Source of the DNA: Eledone cirrhosa
Lineage: Eukaryota > Mollusca > Cephalopoda > Octopoda > Eledonidae
Length of the DNA: 64,000 nucleotides
Direction of reading: 5' to 3'
Assembly (NCBI GenBank): GCA_964016885.1
Contig: OZ024743.1
Coordinates: forward strand, 183,512,990 to 183,576,989
Shown piece by piece: positions 1 to 15,500 of this stretch. The notes beneath the pieces were generated by a model that saw only the letters and a program-made list of their open reading frames with translations, ran no database searches and was not told where the DNA came from. A program made the position numbers and the translations under genes. How positions within the stretch are numbered: the first letter of the stretch is position 1; each line of letters begins with the position of its first letter.

Positions 1-260
1 CACATGTCCATAATACCTGAGATATGACCTCTCAATTCAGAGATAGGTATAAAAGTCAAACTCACTATCTTGCCAACCCTTACCTATAGTCATGAATCTT
101 GGGTAATGACCAAAAGAATATGAACACAAATACAACTGCTGAAATGGGGTTCCTCTGAAGGGTCTTTGGAGTAACATTACTCAATAGAGTGCATAGCTCA
201 GAGATCAGACAGTCGTTCCAGACTGAATTGAGAGACCAGAGTGATTATGAAGGGGGAAAA
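1..260 (+). mobile_element. LINE fragment (RTE-like, second family), C-terminal region
   Basis: With frame changes, the plus strand reads LTYSHESWVMTK, LLKWGFLRRVFGVTL and HSSEIRQSFQTELRDQ. This is the typical region after the RT in RTE-type LINEs (GYESW...MRFLRR). The fragment ends before Ash2 exon 314-531. The copies at 24,695-25,060, 27,440-27,640 and 59,885-60,175 carry the following part of the same family. Confidence 0.6.
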
Positions 261-313
261 ATGACTATTTAATTAATATAAATCAGTCAGAAGATCAATT
301 AGTTCCAACTTAC

Positions 314-531
314 CACGGTCATGTAAAGCGAAGAGAACATCATTTCCTAAAGAAGTTCGGTACAAATAACCGGGAATAGGCTTTCCAGCCCAGTCTGAAC
401 TCTCATCAAAAGCTTGTCTATTAGGTGCATGTGGGTCTTGTTCTGCTAGGATATAACGATAGCCATCTTTGTTAAATGGATGCTCCAGAGGGTAGCCATG
501 GGGGGCTAGCTTCATTGCAGAATTCAATTCA
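314..531 (-). CDS. ASH2L: Ash2 exon leading into the SPRY domain
   Basis: A 218-base exon; acceptor ATCTAG, donor GTAAGT, ending in phase 1. It encodes [19 protein letters not shown], then [17 protein letters not shown] and [18 protein letters not shown]. The human sequence [20 protein letters not shown] and [17 protein letters not shown] is nearly the same, making this the strongest single match to ASH2L. The remaining SPRY exons must lie beyond the left edge. The preceding exon must end in phase 2, which exon 9 does not. Confidence 0.96.
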
Positions 532-3500
532 CTAGATAGGAATATTGAAAAAGAAGGAAATAGACAGTAAATATAGAGCCCTTTATAAACAGGACTTAAA
601 AAAAAACCTTTAAATTTTCTGCAATGTAGATCATCATCATCATCATTATCATTTTTACGTTGACTTTTCCATGCTAGCATGGGTTGGACAGGACTTTTTG
701 AGGTAGATCTACAGTCAGATGCCCTTCCTGGAGCAACTCCTTGAGCTATGCGTTCATATAGTTGTACGGTCATGTAGGTGTCATGACCAAAAAGCACCCA
801 GTCCTCGCTGTAAATGTGGTTGATGTTAGGAAGGGCATCCAGCCATAGAAACCAAGCCAAAACCAGTTCTGTATGAGCAAGACACGGTTCCAACCTGGCT
901 TGTCTCACAATGGGGCAACTCGTCTAACCTATGCTAGTGTGGAAAAATGGATGTTAAACAGTGATGATGATGATGATGAATACCCTAGTATTGCAGATGT
1001 GTCCAATCTAATTAGCAAATAGATAAAATTATGACTACAATGGTGATGAAGGAAGGGGGGAAAACTTAAAATTATAACCATAAAGTGGAACTTCATATTT
1101 ATATAGCATCTTATGCCACTCATTACCATTTGTGTCAATTCTACAGTTCTAAAAATTAGTTTCTTTTCTACAGGACATGAAGGTTCCATAATTTAGGATA
1201 TGGTAGATGAGAATTTTTCCTGAAGGTAACATTGTGATGTTAACTGTTAAAGCTCAACTACATAGCTGTTTCAAGTTGTGGTATCAACTTTTGAACAACA
1301 ATTGCATAGCTGTCTCAAGTTGTAGTAGTAACAGTTGAACCTAAACTATATAGCTGTCTCATGTTGTATTACCAACCGTTAAATATCAACAATATAGCTG
1401 TTTCAAGCTGGAGGTCAAGTTGAGGTATCAACTGTTAAACCTTACATAAGTGACCTACATGCTAAGTGCACCCAGTACACACTATAAAGTGGTTGGTGAT
1501 AGGAAGGGTATCCAGCCATAGAAAGCTTGCCAAACAAAGGTTTAGGAGGACCCTTCAGTTGTGTCAAATACATGACAACTTCTGTACACTCAATAGATTG
1601 TATGATTGTATGTAAGTGAGATGCAGACTCCCCGGCCTGTCTGTGAGGTCAGTAGTCCTACTTCAGTACTGACTTGATCTATGTAGACCTGCCCAACCAT
1701 TGCTAGCAGCGAAAGTGAATGTTAAACGAGGATGATGGTAGGTGCAAAGTTTGAGATTTTTAAGAATGGCAAATAAGAATCTGTAGAATTGGTGGCTTTT
1801 CTAAGATCCTAAGCAACTGCAGTGGTGACACCTATACGATGAATCTTCTCTGAACTTGCTGCTACAGTACTACACCTAAATTTACATTACAAGCTTAAAA
1901 GTTAAGAATACTAAATTACTAACACACTTGTTAGGTCCAGTAATACCTAATGAGATAAGGAACCTCTACGTGATGCAACACTGCTAAAAATAACAGCCAA
2001 ATATCCATAAAATCACACCAAACTGCCTTTACCAAAGAATGAACATATTGTATAAATAGTTCAACTGAGAAAAAACAACAAAAAACAAAACATCTAAATA
2101 AATATAACAATAAAAGCTAGACAGATGGGAGAGAACATTGTTATCCACCGATTGCCTCACAAGAGTTGATCAAGGGTTAAATATTTTTTTAAAAAGACAG
2201 TTTGTTGAGATTTTATATACACACACACAGTTCTCTCCTTTTCTATTACATGTACACACCATTTAACATATAAATACACATTTATTTTCACACACATTCC
2301 CTCATCCCAACATAACTATACTACACACCGCCCCAGTTGCTCACACTCACATCATCATTCTTTCAGATACCTATACTACACATCAACACACTCACACAAC
2401 GTTGCTAACATACCTACAAAGTACTGTAAAAACAGATGTGACACATCACAACCTTGTTAACATACCTACAAAATACAGTAAAAACAAATGTGACACATCA
2501 GAACCTTGCTCATATTCCTACAAAGTACAGTAAAAACAGATGTGACACATCACAACCTTGTTAACATACCTACAAAGTACAGTAAAAACAGATGTGACAC
2601 ATCACAACCTTGCTAACATAATTACAATGTACACTAAAAACAGATGTGACACATCACAACCTTGCTAACGTAATTACAATGTACACTAAAAACAGATGTG
2701 ACACATCACAACCTTGTTAACATGGCTACAAAGTACAGTAAAAGCAGATGTGACACATCACAACCTTGTTAACATACCTACAAAGTACAGTAAAAACAGA
2801 TGTGACACATCACAACCTTCCTCCTATTCCTACAAAGTACAGTAAAAACAGATGTGACACATCACAACCTTGTTAACATACCTACAAAGTACAGTAAAAC
2901 AGATGTAACACATCACAACCTTACTAACATACATACAAAGTACAGTAAAAACAGATGTGACACATCACAACCTTGCTAACATACCTACAAAGTACAGTAA
3001 AAACAGATGTGACACATCACAACCTTGCTAACATACCTACAAAGTACAGTAAATACAGATGTGACACATCACAACCTTGATAACATACCTACAAAGTACG
3101 GTAAAAACAGATGTATGTGACACATCAAAACCGTGCTAACATACCTACAAAGTACAATAAAAACAGATGTGACACATCACAACCTTGTTAACATAGCTAC
3201 AAAGTACAGTTAAAGTAGATGTGACACATCACCACCGTGCTCACATTCCCACAAAGTACAGTAAAAACAGATGTGACACATCACCACCGTGCTCACGTTC
3301 CTACAAAGTACAGTAAAAACAGATGTGACACATCACAACCTTGCTAACATACCAACAAAGTACACCAAAAACAGATGTGACACATCACAACCTAGCTCAT
3401 ATTCCTACAAAGTACAGTAAAAACAGATGTGACACATCACAACCTTGCTAACATACCTACACAGTACAGTAAAAACAGATGTATGTGACACAACACTACC

Positions 3501-6500
3501 AAGGTAACATACCTACAAAGTACAGTAAAAACAGATGTGACACATCACAACCTTGCTAACACACCTACAAAGTACACTAAAACAGATGTGACACATCACA
3601 ACCTTGCTCATATTCCTACAAAGTAAAGTAAAAACAGATGTGACACATCACAACCTTGTTAAGATACCTACAAAATACAGTAAAAACAGATGTGACACAT
3701 CACAACCTTGTTAACATAACTACAAAGTACAGTAAAAACAGATGTGACACATCACAAACTTCCTCCTATTCCTACAAAATACAGTAAAAACAGATGTGAC
3801 ACATCACAACCTTGCTAACATACGTACAAAGTACAGTAAAAACAGATGTGACACATCACAACCTTGTTAACATAGCTACAAAGTACAGTAAAAACAGATG
3901 TGACACATCACAACCGTGTTAACATAGCTACAAAGTATAGTAAAAACAGATGTGACACATCACAACCTTGTTAACATACCTACAAAGTACAGTAAAAACA
4001 GATGTGACACATCACAACCTTGCTCACATTCCTACAAAGTACAGTAAAAACAGATGTGACACATCACAACCTTGCTCACATTCCTACAAAGTACAGTAAA
4101 AACAGATGTGACACATCACAACCTTGCTCACATTCCTACAAAGTACAGTAAAAACAGATGTGACACATCACCACCGTGTTCACATTCCTACAAAGTACAG
4201 TAAAAACAGATGTGACACATCACAACCTTGTTAACATTCCCACAAAGTACAGTAAAAACAGATGTGACACATCACCACCGTGCTCACGTTCCTACAAAGT
4301 ACAGTAAAAACAGATGTGACACATCACAACCTTGCTAACATACCAACAAAGTACACCAAAAACAGATGTGACACATCACAACCTAGCTCATATTCCTACA
4401 AAGTACAGTAAAAACAGATGTGACACATCACAACCTTGCTAACATACCTACAAAGTACAGTAAAAACAGATGTATGTGACACAACACTACCAAGGTAACA
4501 TACCTACAAAGTACAGTAAAAACAGATGTGACACATCACAACCTTGCTAACATACCTACAAAGTACACTAAAACAGATGTGACACATCACAACCTTGCTC
4601 ATATTCCTACAAAGTAAAGTAAAAACAGATGTGACACATCACAACCTTGTTAAGATACCTACAAAATACAGTAAAAACAGATGTGACACATCACAACCTT
4701 GTTAACATAACTACAAAGTACAGTAAAAACAGATGTGACACATCACAACCTTCCTCCTATTCCTACAAAATACAGTAAAAACAGATGTGACACATCACAA
4801 CCTTGCTAACATACGTACAAAGTACAGTAAAAACAGATGTGACACATCACAACCTTGCTCACATTCCTACAAAGTACAGTAAAAACAGATGTGACACATC
4901 ACAACCTTGCTCACATTCCTACAAAGTACAGTAAAAACAGATGTGACACATCACCACCGTGTGCACATTCCTACAAAGTACAGTAAAAACAGATGTGACA
5001 CATCACAACCTTGTTAACATACCTACAAAGTACAGTAAAAACAGATGTGACACATCACTACAATGCTCAAATTCCTACAAAGTACAGTAAAAACAGATGT
5101 GACACATCACAACCTTGTTAACATACCTACAAAGTACAGTAAAAACAGATGTGACACATCACAACCTTCCTCCTATTCCTACAAAGTACAGTGAAAACAG
5201 ATGTGACACATCACAACCTTGTTAACATACCTACAAAGTACAGTAAAAACAGATGTGACACATCACAACCTTCCTCCTATTCCTACAAAGTACAGTGAAA
5301 ACAGATGTGACACATCACAACCTTGTTAACATACCTACAAAGTACAGTAAAAACAGATGTGACACATCACCACCGTGTTCACATTCCTACAAAGTACAGT
5401 AAAAACAGATGAGACACATCACAACCTTGTTAACATACCTACAAAGTACAGTAAAAACAGATGTGACACATCACAACCTTGCTCACATTCCTACAAAGTA
5501 CAGTAAAAACAGATGTGACACATCACAACCTTGCTCACATTCCTACAAAGTACAGTAAAAACAGATGTGACACATCACAACCATGCTCACATTCCTACAA
5601 AGTACAGTAAAAACAGATGTGACGCATCACAACCGTGCCAAAATTCCTACAAAGTAGTGTAAAAACAGATGTGACACATCACAACCTTGTTAACATACCT
5701 ACAAAGTACAGTAAAAACAGATGTGACACATCACAACCTTGTTAACATACCTACAAAGTACAGTAAAAACAGATGTGACACATCACAACCTTACTAACAT
5801 ACGTACAAAGTACAGTAATAACAGATGTGACACATCACAACCTTGTTAACATACCTACAAAGTACAGTAAAATTAAATGTGACACATCGCAACCTTGTTA
5901 ACATAACTACAAAGTAAATTAAAAACAGATGTGACACATCACAACCTTCCTCCTATTCCTACAAAGTACAGTAAAAACAGATGTGACACATCACAACCTT
6001 GCTAACATACCTACAAAGTACACTAAAAACAGATGTGACACATCACAACCTTGTTAACATACCTACAAAGTACAGTAAAAACAGATGTGACACATCACTA
6101 CAATGCTCACATTCCTACAAAGTACAGTAAAAACATATGTGACACATCACAACCTTGTTAACATAGCTACAAAGTACAGTAAAAACATATGTGACACATC
6201 ACAACCTTGTTAACATAGCTACAAAGTACAGTAAAAACAGATGTGACACATCACAACCATACTCACATTCCTACAAAGTACAATAAAAACAGATGTGACA
6301 CATCACAACCTTGTTAACATACCTACAAAGTACAGTAAAAACAGATGTGACACATCACAACCTTGTTAACATAGCTACAAAGTACAGTAAAAACAGATGT
6401 GACACATCACAACCTTGTTAACATAGCTACAAAGTACAGTAAAAACAGATGTGACACATCACAACCTTGCTCACATTCCTACAAAGTACAGTGAACACAG

Positions 6501-9500
6501 ATGTGACACATCACAACCATGCTCACATTCCTACAAAGTACAGTAAAAACAGATGTGACACATCACAACCTTGTTAACATACCTACAAAGTACAGTAAAA
6601 ACAGATGTGACACATCACAACCTTGTTAACATAGCTACAAAGTACAGTAAAAACAGATGTGACGCATCACAACCTTGCTCACATTCCTACAAAGTACAGT
6701 AAAAACAGATGTGACACATCACAACCTTGCTCACATTCCTACAAAGTACAGTGAACACAGATGTGACACATCACAACCATGCTCACATTCCTACAAAGTA
6801 CAGTAAAAACAGATGTGACACATCACAACCTTGTTAACATACCTACAAAGTACAGTAAAAACAGATGTGACACATCACAACCTTGTTAACATACCTACAA
6901 AGTACAGTAAAAACAGATGTGACACATCACAACCTTGTTAACATAGCTACAAAGTACAGTAAAAACAGATGTGACACATCACAACCTTGTTAACATAACT
7001 ACAAAGTACAGTAAAAACAGATGTGACACATCACAACCTTGTTAACATACCTACAAAGTACAGTAAAAACAGATGTGACACATCACAACCTTGCTCACAT
7101 TCCTACAAAGTACAGTAAAAACAGATGTGACACATCAAAACCTTGCTCACATTCCTACAAAGAACAGTGAAAACAGATGTGACACATCACAACCATGCTC
7201 ACATTCCTACAAAGTACAGTAAAAACAGATGTGACACATCACAACCTTGTTAACATAGCTACAAAGTACAGTAAAAACAGATGTGACACATCACAACCTT
7301 GTTAACATACCTACAAAGTACAGTAAAAACATATGTGACACATCACAACCTTGCTCACATTCCTACAAAGTACAGTAAAAACAGATGTGACACATCACAA
7401 CCTTGCTCACATTCCTACAAAGTAGAGTAAAAACAGATGTGACACATCACAACCTTGCTAACATACCTACAAAGTACAGTAAAAACAGATGTATGTGACA
7501 CAACACTACCAAGGTAACATACCTACAAAGTACAGTAAAAACAGATGTGACACATCACAACCTTGCTAACACACCTACAAAGTACACTAAAACAGATGTG
7601 ACACATCACAACCTTGCTCATATTCCTACAAAGTAAAGTAAAAACAGATGTGACACATCACAACCTTGTTAAGATACCTACAAAATACAGTAAAAACAGA
7701 TGTGACACATCACAACCTTGTTAACATAACTACAAAGTACAGTAAAAACAGATGTGACACATCACAACCTTCCTCCTATTCCTACAAAATACAGTAAAAA
7801 CAGATGTGACACATCACAACCTTGCTAACATACGTACAAAGTACAGTAAAAACAGATGTGACACATCACAACCTTGTTAACATAGCTACAAAGTACAGTA
7901 AAAACAGATGTGACACATCACAACCGTGTTAACATAGCTACAAAGTACAGTAAAAACAGATGTGACACATCACAACCTTGTTAACATACCTACAAAGTAC
8001 AGTAAAAACAGATGTGACACATCACAACCTTGCTCACATTCCTACAAAGTACAGTAAAAACAGATGTGACACATCACAACCTTGCTCACATTCCTACAAA
8101 GTACAGTAAAAACAGATGTGACACATCACAACCTTGCTCACATTCCTACAAAGTACAGTAAAAACAGATGTGACACATCACCACCGTGTTCACATTCCTA
8201 CAAAGTACAGTAAAAACAGATGTGACACATCACAACCTTGTTAACATTCCCACAAAGTACAGTAAAAACAGATGTGACACATCACCACCGTGCTCACGTT
8301 CCTACAAAGTACAGTAAAAACAGATGTGACACATCACAACCTTGCTAACATACCAACAAAGTACACCAAAAACAGATGTGACACATCACAACCTAGCTCA
8401 TATTCCTACAAAGTACAGTAAAAACAGATGTGACACATCACAACCTTGCTAACATACCTACAAAGTACAGTAAAAACAGATGTATGTGACACAACACTAC
8501 CAAGGTAACATACCTACAAAGTACAGTAAAAACAGATGTGACACATCACAACCTTGCTAACATACCTACAAAGTACACTAAAACAGATGTGACACATCAC
8601 AACCTTGCTCATATTCCTACAAAGTAAAGTAAAAACAGATGTGACACATCACAACCTTGTTAAGATACCTACAAAATACAGTAAAAACAGATGTGACACA
8701 TCACAACCTTGTTAACATAACTACAAAGTACAGTAAAAACAGATGTGACACATCACAACCTTCCTCCTATTCCTACAAAATACAGTAAAAACAGATGTGA
8801 CACATCACAACCTTGCTAACATACGTACAAAGTACAGTAAAAACAGATGTGACACATCACAACCTTGCTCACATTCCTACAAAGTACAGTAAAATCAGAT
8901 GTGACACATCACAACCTTGCTCACATTCCTACAAAGTACAGTAAAAACAGATGTGACACATCACAACCTTGCTCACATTCCTACAAAGTACAGTAAAAAC
9001 AGATGTGACACATCACCACCGTGTTCACATTCCTACAAAGTACAGTAAAAACAGATGTGACACATCACAACCTTGTTAACATACCTACAAAGTACAGTAA
9101 AAACAGATGTGACACATCACTACAATGCTCACATTCCTACAAAGTACAGTAAAAACAGATGTGACACATCACAACGTTGTTAACATACCTACAAAGTACA
9201 GTAAAAACAGATGTGACACATCACAACCTTCCTCCTATTCCTACAAAGTACAGTGAAAACAGATGTGACACATCACAACCTTCCTCCTATTCCTACAAAG
9301 TACAGTGAAAACAGATGTGACACATCACAACCTTGTTAACATACCTACAAAGTACAGTAAAAACAGATGTGACACATCACAACCTTCCTCCTATTCCTAC
9401 AAAGTACAGTGAAAACAGATGTGACACATCACAACCTTGTTAACATACCTACAAAGTACAGTAAAAACAGATGTGACACATCACCACCGTGTTCACATTC

Positions 9501-12500
9501 CTACAAAGTACAGTAAAAACAGATGAGACACATCACAACCTTGTTAACATACCTACAAAGTACAGTAAAAACAGATGTGACACATCACAACCTTGCTCAC
9601 ATTCCTACAAAGTACAGTAAAAACAGATGTGACACATCACAACCTTGCTCACATTCCTACAAAGTACAGTAAAAACAGATGTGGCACATCACAACCTTGT
9701 TAACATACCTACAAAGTACAGTAAAAACAGATGTGACAAATCACAACCTTGTTAACATACCTACAAAGTACAGTAAACACAGATGTGACACATCACAACC
9801 TTGCTAACATACCTACAAAGTACAGTAAAAACAGATGTGACAAATCACAACCTTGTTAACATACCTACAAAGTACAGTAAAAACAGATGTGACACATCAC
9901 AACCTTACTAACATACGTACAAAGTACAGTAATAACAGATGTGACACATCACAACCTTGTTAACATACCTACAAAGTACAGTAAAATCAAATGTGACACA
10001 TCGCAACCTTGTTAACATAACTACAAAGTACAGTAAAAACAGATGTGACACATCACAACCTTCTTCCTATTCCTACAAAGTACAGTAAAAACAGATGTGA
10101 CACATCACAACCTTGCTAACATACCTACAAAGTACAGTAAAAACAGATGTGACACATCACAACCTTGCTCATATTCCTACAAAGTAAAGTAAAAACAGAT
10201 GTAACACATCACAACCTTGCTCATATTCCTACAAAGTACAGTAAAAACAGATGTGACACATCACAACTTTGCTCATATTCCTACAAAGTACAGTAAAAAC
10301 AGATGTGACACATCACAACCATGCTCACATTCCTACAAAGTACAGTAAAAACAGATGTGACACATCACAACTTTGTTAACATACCTACAAAGTACAGTAA
10401 AAACAGATGTGACACATCACTACAATGCTCACATTCCTACAAAGTACAGTAAAAACATATGTGACACATCACAACCTTGTTAACATAGCTACAAAGTACA
10501 GTAAAAACAGATGTGACACATCACAACCATACTCACATTCCTACAAAGTACAATAAAAACAGATGTGACACATCACAACCTTAACATACCTACAAAGTAC
10601 AGTAAAAACAGATGTGACACATCACAACCTTGTTAACATAGCTACAAAGTACAGTAAAAACAGATGTGACACATCACAACCTTGTTAACATAGCTACAAA
10701 GTACAGTAAAAACAGATGTGACACATCACAACCATGCTCACATTCCTACAAAGTACAGTAAAAACAGATGTGACACATCACAACCTTCCTCCTATTCCTA
10801 CAAAGTACAGTAAAAACAGATGTGACACATCACAACCATGCTCACATTCCAACAAAGTACAATAAAAACAGATGTGACACATCACAACCTTGTTAACATA
10901 CCTACAAAGTACAGTAAAAACAGATGTGACACATCACAACCTTGTTAACATACCTACAAAGTACAGTAAAAACAGATGTGACACATCACAACTTTGTTAA
11001 CATAGCTACAAAGTACAGTAAAAACAGATGTGACACATCACAACCTTGTTAACATACCTACAAAGTACAGTAAAACAGATGTGACACATCGCAACCTTGC
11101 TCACATTCCTACAAAGTACAGTGAAAACAGATGTGACACATCACAACCATGCTTACATTCCTACAAAGTACAGTAAAAACAGATGTGACACATCACAACC
11201 TTGTTAACATAGCTACAAAGTACAGTAAAACAGATGTGACACATCACAACCTTGTTAACATACCTACAAAGTACAGTAAAAACAGATGTGACACATCACA
11301 ACCTTGCTCACTTTCCTACAAAGTACAGTAAAAACAGATGTGACACATCACAACCTTGCTCACATTCCTACAAAGTACAGTAAAAACAGATGTGACACAT
11401 CACAACCTTGCTCACATTCCTACAAAGTACAGTGAACACAGATGTGACACATCACAACCATGCTCACATTCCTACAAAGTACAGTAAAAACAGATGTGAC
11501 ACATCACAACCTTGTTAACATACCTACAAAGTACAGTAAAAACAGATGTGACACATCACAACCTTGTTAACATAGCTACAAAGTACAGTAAAAACAGATG
11601 TGACACATCACAACCTTGTTAACATAGCTACAAAGTACAGTAAAAACAGATGTGACACATCACAACCTTGTTAACATAACTACAAAGTACAGTAAAAACA
11701 GATGTGACACATCACAACCTTGCTCACATTCCTACAAAGTACAGTAAAAATAGATGTGACACATCAAAACCTTGCTCACATTCCTACAAAGTACAGTGAA
11801 AACAGATGTGACACATCACAACCATGCTCACATTCCTACAAAGTACAGTAAAAACAGATGTGACACATCACAACCTTGTTAACATAGCTACAAAGTACAG
11901 TAAAACAGATGTGACACATCACAACCTTGTTAACATACCTACAAAGTACAGTAAAAACAGATGTGACACATCACAACCTTGCTCACATTCCTACAAAGTA
12001 CAGTAAAAACAGATGTGACACATCACAACCTTGCTCACATTCCTACAAAGTACAGTAAAAACAGATGTGACACATCACAACCTTGCTCACATTCCTACAA
12101 AGTACAGTGAACACAGATGTGACACATCACAACCATCCTCACATTCCTACAAAGTACAGTAAAAACAGATGTGACACATCACAACCTTGTTAACATACCT
12201 ACAAAGTACAGTAAAAACAGATGTGACACATCACAACCTTGTTAACATACCTACAAAGTACAGCAAAAACAGATGTGACACATCACAACCTTGTTAACAT
12301 AGCTACAAAGTACAGTAAAAACAGATGTGACACATCACAACCTTGTTAACATAACTACAAAGTACAGTAAAAACAGATGTGACACATCACAACCTTGTTA
12401 ACATACCTACAAAGTACAGTAAAAACAGATGTGACACATCACAACCTTGCTCACATTCCTACAAAGTACAGTAAAAATAGATGTGACACATCAAAACCTT

Positions 12501-15500
12501 GCTCACATTCCTACAAAGTACAGTGAAAACAGATGTGACACATCACAACCATGCTCACATTCCTACAAAGTACAGTAAAAACAGATGTGACACATCACAA
12601 CCTTGTTAACATAGCTACAAAGTACAGTAAAAACAGATGTGACACATCACAACCTTGTTAACATACCTACAAAGTACAGTAAAAACAGATGTGACACATC
12701 ACAACCTTGCTCACATTCCTACAAAGTACAGTAAAAACAGATGTGACACATCACAACCTTGCTCACATTCCTACAAAGTACAGTAAAAACAGATGTGACA
12801 TCACAACTTTGCTCACATTCCTAGAAAGTACAGTAAAAACAGATGTGACACGTCACAAGCTTGTTAACATACCTACAAAGTACAGTAAAAGCAGATGTGA
12901 CACATCACCACCGTGCTCACATTCCTACAAAGTACAGTAAAAACAGATGTGACACATCACAACCTTGCTCACATTCCTACAAAGTACAGTAAAAACAGAT
13001 GTGGCACATCACAACCTTCCTCCTATTCCTACAAAGTACAGTAAAAACAGATGTGACACATCACAACCTTGCTAACATACCTACAAAGTACAGTAAAAAC
13101 AAATGTGACACATCACAACCGTCCTCTTATTCCTACAAAGTACAGTAAAAACAGATGTGACACATCACAACCTTGCTAACATACCTACAAAGTACAGTAA
13201 AAACAAATGTGACACATCACAATCTTCCTCCTATTCCTACAAAGTACAGTAAAAACAGATGTGACACATCACAACCTTGCTAACATACCTACAAAGTACA
13301 GTAAAAACAAATGTGACACATCACAACCTTCCTCTTATTCCTACAAAGTACAGTAAAAACAGATGTGACACATCACAACCTTGCTAACATACCAACAAAG
13401 TACACCAAAAACCGATGTGACACATCACAACCTTGTTAACATACCTACGAAGTACAGTAAAAACAGATGTATGTGACACAACACAACCATGGTAACATAG
13501 CTACAAAGTACAGTAAAAACAGATGTATGTGACACATCACAACCTTGATAACATACCTACAAAGTACAGTAAAAACAGATGTATGTGACACATCACAATC
13601 GTGCTAACATACCTACAAAGTACAGTAAAAACAGATGTGACACATCACAACCTAGCTAACATACCTACAGAGTACAGTAAAAACAGATGTATGTGACACA
13701 ACACAACCGTGGTAACATAGCTACAAAGTACAGTAAAAACAGATGTGACACATCACAACCTTGTTAACATACCTACCAAGTACATTAAAAACAGATGTGA
13801 CACATCACAACCTTGTTAACATACCTACAAAGTACAGTAAAACAGATGTGACACATCACAAACTTGTTAACATAGCTACAAAGTACAGTAAAAACAGATG
13901 TGACACATCACCACCGTGCTAACATACCAACAAAATACACCAAAAACAGATGTGACACATCACAACCTAGCTCATATTCCTACAAAGTACAGTAAAACAG
14001 ATGTGACACATCACAACCTTGCTAACATACCTACAAAGTACAGTAAAAACAGATGTATGTGACACAACACAACCATGGTAACATAGCTACAAAGTACAGT
14101 AAAAACAGATGTGACACATCACAACCTTGATAACATACCTACAAAGTACAGTAAAACAGATGTATGTGAAACATCACAACCGTGCTAACATACCTACAAG
14201 GTACAGTAAAAACAGATGTGACACATCACAACCGAGCTTACATACCTACAAAGTACAGTAAAAACAGATGTGACACATCACAACCATGCTCACATTCCTA
14301 CAAAGTACAGTAAAAACAGATGTGACACATCACAACCTTGTTAACATAGCTACAAAGTACAGTAAAAGTAGATGTGACACATCACAACCGTGCACACGTT
14401 CCTATAAAGTACAATAAAAACAGATGTAACATATCACAACCTTGTTAACATACCTACAAAGTACAGTAAAAACAGATGTGACACATCACCACCGTGCTCA
14501 CATTCCTACAAAGTACAGTAAAAACAGATGTGACACATCACAACCTTGCTAACATACCTACAAAGTACACTAAAAACAGATGTGACACATCACAACCTTG
14601 CTCATATTCCTACAAAGTACAGTAAAAACAGATGTGACACATCACAACCTTGCTAACAGACCTACATAGTACAGTAAAAACAGATGTGGCACATCACAAC
14701 CTTGCTAACATACCTACAAAGTACAGTAAAAACAGATGTGACACATCACAACCTTGTTAACATACCTACAAAGTACAGTAAGAACAGATGTGACACATCA
14801 CCACTGTGCTCACATTCCTACAAAGTACAGTAAAAACAGATGTGACACATAACAACCTTGCTAACATACCTACAAAGTACACTAAAACAGATGTGACACA
14901 TCACAACCTTGCTCACATACCTACAAAGTACAGTAAAAACAGATGTGGCACATCACAACCTTGCTCATATTCCTACAAAGTACAGTAAAAACAGATGTGG
15001 CACATCACAACCTTGCTCATATTCCTACAAAGTACAGTAAAAACAGATGTGGCACATCACAACCTTGTTAACATAGCTACAAAGTACAGTAAAAACAGAT
15101 GTGACACATCACAACCTTGTTAACATAGCTACAAAGTACAGTAAAAACAGATGTGACACATCACAACCTTGCTCACATACCTACAAAGTACAGTAAAAAC
15201 AGATGTGGCACACCACAACCTTGCTAACATACCTACAAAGTACAGTAAAAACAGATGACACATTACAACGTAGCTCATATTCCTACAAAGTACAGTAAAA
15301 ACAGATGTGACACATCACAACCTTGTTAACATAGCTACAAAGTACAGTAAAACAGATGTGACACATCACAACCTTGCTAACATACCTACAAAGTACAGTA
15401 AAAACAGATGTATGTGACACATCACAATCGTGCTAACATACCTACAAAGTACAGTTAAAACAGATGTGACACATCACAACCATGCTTACATACCTACAAA

